Positions 6,639-6,899 of a DNA stretch of 6,899 bases are shown here, piece by piece; within the stretch, counting starts at the first letter, position 1; every line of letters begins with the position of its first letter. A program made the translations under genes and the position numbers. Under the pieces are notes generated by a model. The model was not told where the DNA came from. It did not search any database and saw only the letters and a program-made list of their open reading frames with translations. The stretch is from Acidobacteriaceae bacterium. GTDB taxonomy: Bacteria; Acidobacteriota; Terriglobia; Terriglobales; Acidobacteriaceae. The stretch covers positions 1 through 6,899 of the forward strand of contig PLST01000449.1 in assembly GCA_003164255.1 (NCBI GenBank), read 5' to 3'.

Positions 6639-6642
6639 CCTC
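6639..6642 (-). promoter_or_regulatory. Shine-Dalgarno for the secreted protein gene
   Basis: On the minus strand GAGG, followed by TG, matches the anti-Shine-Dalgarno. Spacing is three bases to the GTG at 6635 and nine to the in-frame GTG at 6629. The latter is more usual, so this site argues for the start two codons further in. Either start keeps the whole signal peptide. Confidence 0.45.
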
Positions 6643-6668
6643 AGTCTGACCGAATAAATTCCGCCGGG

Positions 6669-6698
6669 ATTGTAGCATCAGATCGAAAGGAATCTCAA
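6669..6698 (-). promoter_or_regulatory. Sigma70-like promoter for the secreted protein gene
   Basis: On the minus strand TTGAGA (6698-6693) and TACAAT (6674-6669) are separated by 18 nt. Each differs from the consensus hexamers TTGACA and TATAAT by a single base. Transcription would start near 6661, leaving a leader of about 25-30 nt before the Shine-Dalgarno and GTG. The position and direction match the minus-strand gene. Confidence 0.55.
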
Positions 6699-6758
6699 CC
6701 TATCCACTGCAGGTCTGGTCCTCGCGCCTGCAATGGACGCAAGCCTAGGGCCCGGGAA

Positions 6759-6848
6759 TTGCGCATCTCGCAAACGAAAAACCCAAAAAGCGCACTTGAG
6801 AACTGTCCCACTTCCAGAAGGAAAAAACGCAGTGGAGAGTTGCGCATC
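6759..6848. repeat. Direct repeat pair flanking an imperfect inverted repeat in non-coding DNA
   Basis: TTGCGCATC occurs at 6759-6767 and again at 6840-6848. Between them, 6801-6812 can pair with 6831-6841: AACT with AGTT, TCC with GGA and ACT with AGT, interrupted by one G-G mismatch and one bulged C. The loop holds a smaller TTCC/GGAA pairing. The region has A-rich runs and no convincing gene on either strand. It could be a small interspersed repeat, an RNA structure or chance. Confidence 0.25.
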
Positions 6849-6899
6849 CATTTTGAAATTGATCGCGACCTGCGCTACTGGATCATCGCGTTGTAGCCG

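Noticed and set aside
6621..6896. 91-codon plus-strand open frame at the right end
   Set aside because: It overlaps the promoter and signal-peptide region of the minus-strand gene, lacks a Shine-Dalgarno, and its basic, low-information product has no recognisable domain.
6680..6899. Minus-strand frame open from the right edge to a TGA near 6680
   Set aside because: It runs through the -35 region of the secreted-protein promoter, and the translation shows no domain or coding-like conservation I can recognise; it may just be chance openness.

Overview
The window looks like chromosomal DNA of a GC-rich, Gram-negative bacterium with meso-diaminopimelate (DAP) peptidoglycan. The style of the first protein and of the wall genes suggests Acidobacteriota (Terriglobia-like). 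That lineage call is an impression from sequence style, not a search result. No mobile element, CRISPR array, rRNA or tRNA is visible.

Layout. Positions 1-942 hold the C-terminal part of a multi-pass membrane glycosyltransferase-like protein (GT-C/PMT style), cut by the left edge. After a 101-nt gap comes a compact plus-strand run of five genes: a DapF-family protein (1044-1868, TTG start), an S66 LD-carboxypeptidase (1868-2812), Mpl murein-peptide ligase (2809-4251), and two tandem PlsC-type acyltransferases (4269-4979 and 5035-5745). The first three are translationally coupled (TAATG and ATGA junctions), and the next gene follows after 17 nt. The run therefore reads as one envelope operon: murein-peptide recycling followed by phospholipid synthesis. 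A 134-nt convergent spacer (5746-5879) then leads to a minus-strand gene (5880-6635) for a secreted protein of unknown function, with a recognisable sigma70-like promoter at 6669-6698. The last ~200 nt are non-coding and carry an imperfect inverted repeat between two copies of a 9-nt direct repeat. Base composition from about 5750 onward is visibly less GC-rich than the operon.

How the genes fit together. LdcA removes the terminal D-Ala from recovered murein tetrapeptides. Mpl joins the resulting L-Ala-D-Glu-meso-DAP tripeptide to UDP-MurNAc. The coupled DapF homologue would ordinarily interconvert LL- and meso-DAP.

The most striking point is that this DapF homologue keeps the DAP-binding residues (Asn12, Asn68, Asn154, Asn191, Glu209, Arg210) but has Ser at both positions of the two catalytic cysteines (Ser77 and Ser218). 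It is either a divergent Ser/Ser epimerase class or a repurposed DAP-recognising protein tied to murein recycling. This is the best candidate in the window for undescribed biology.
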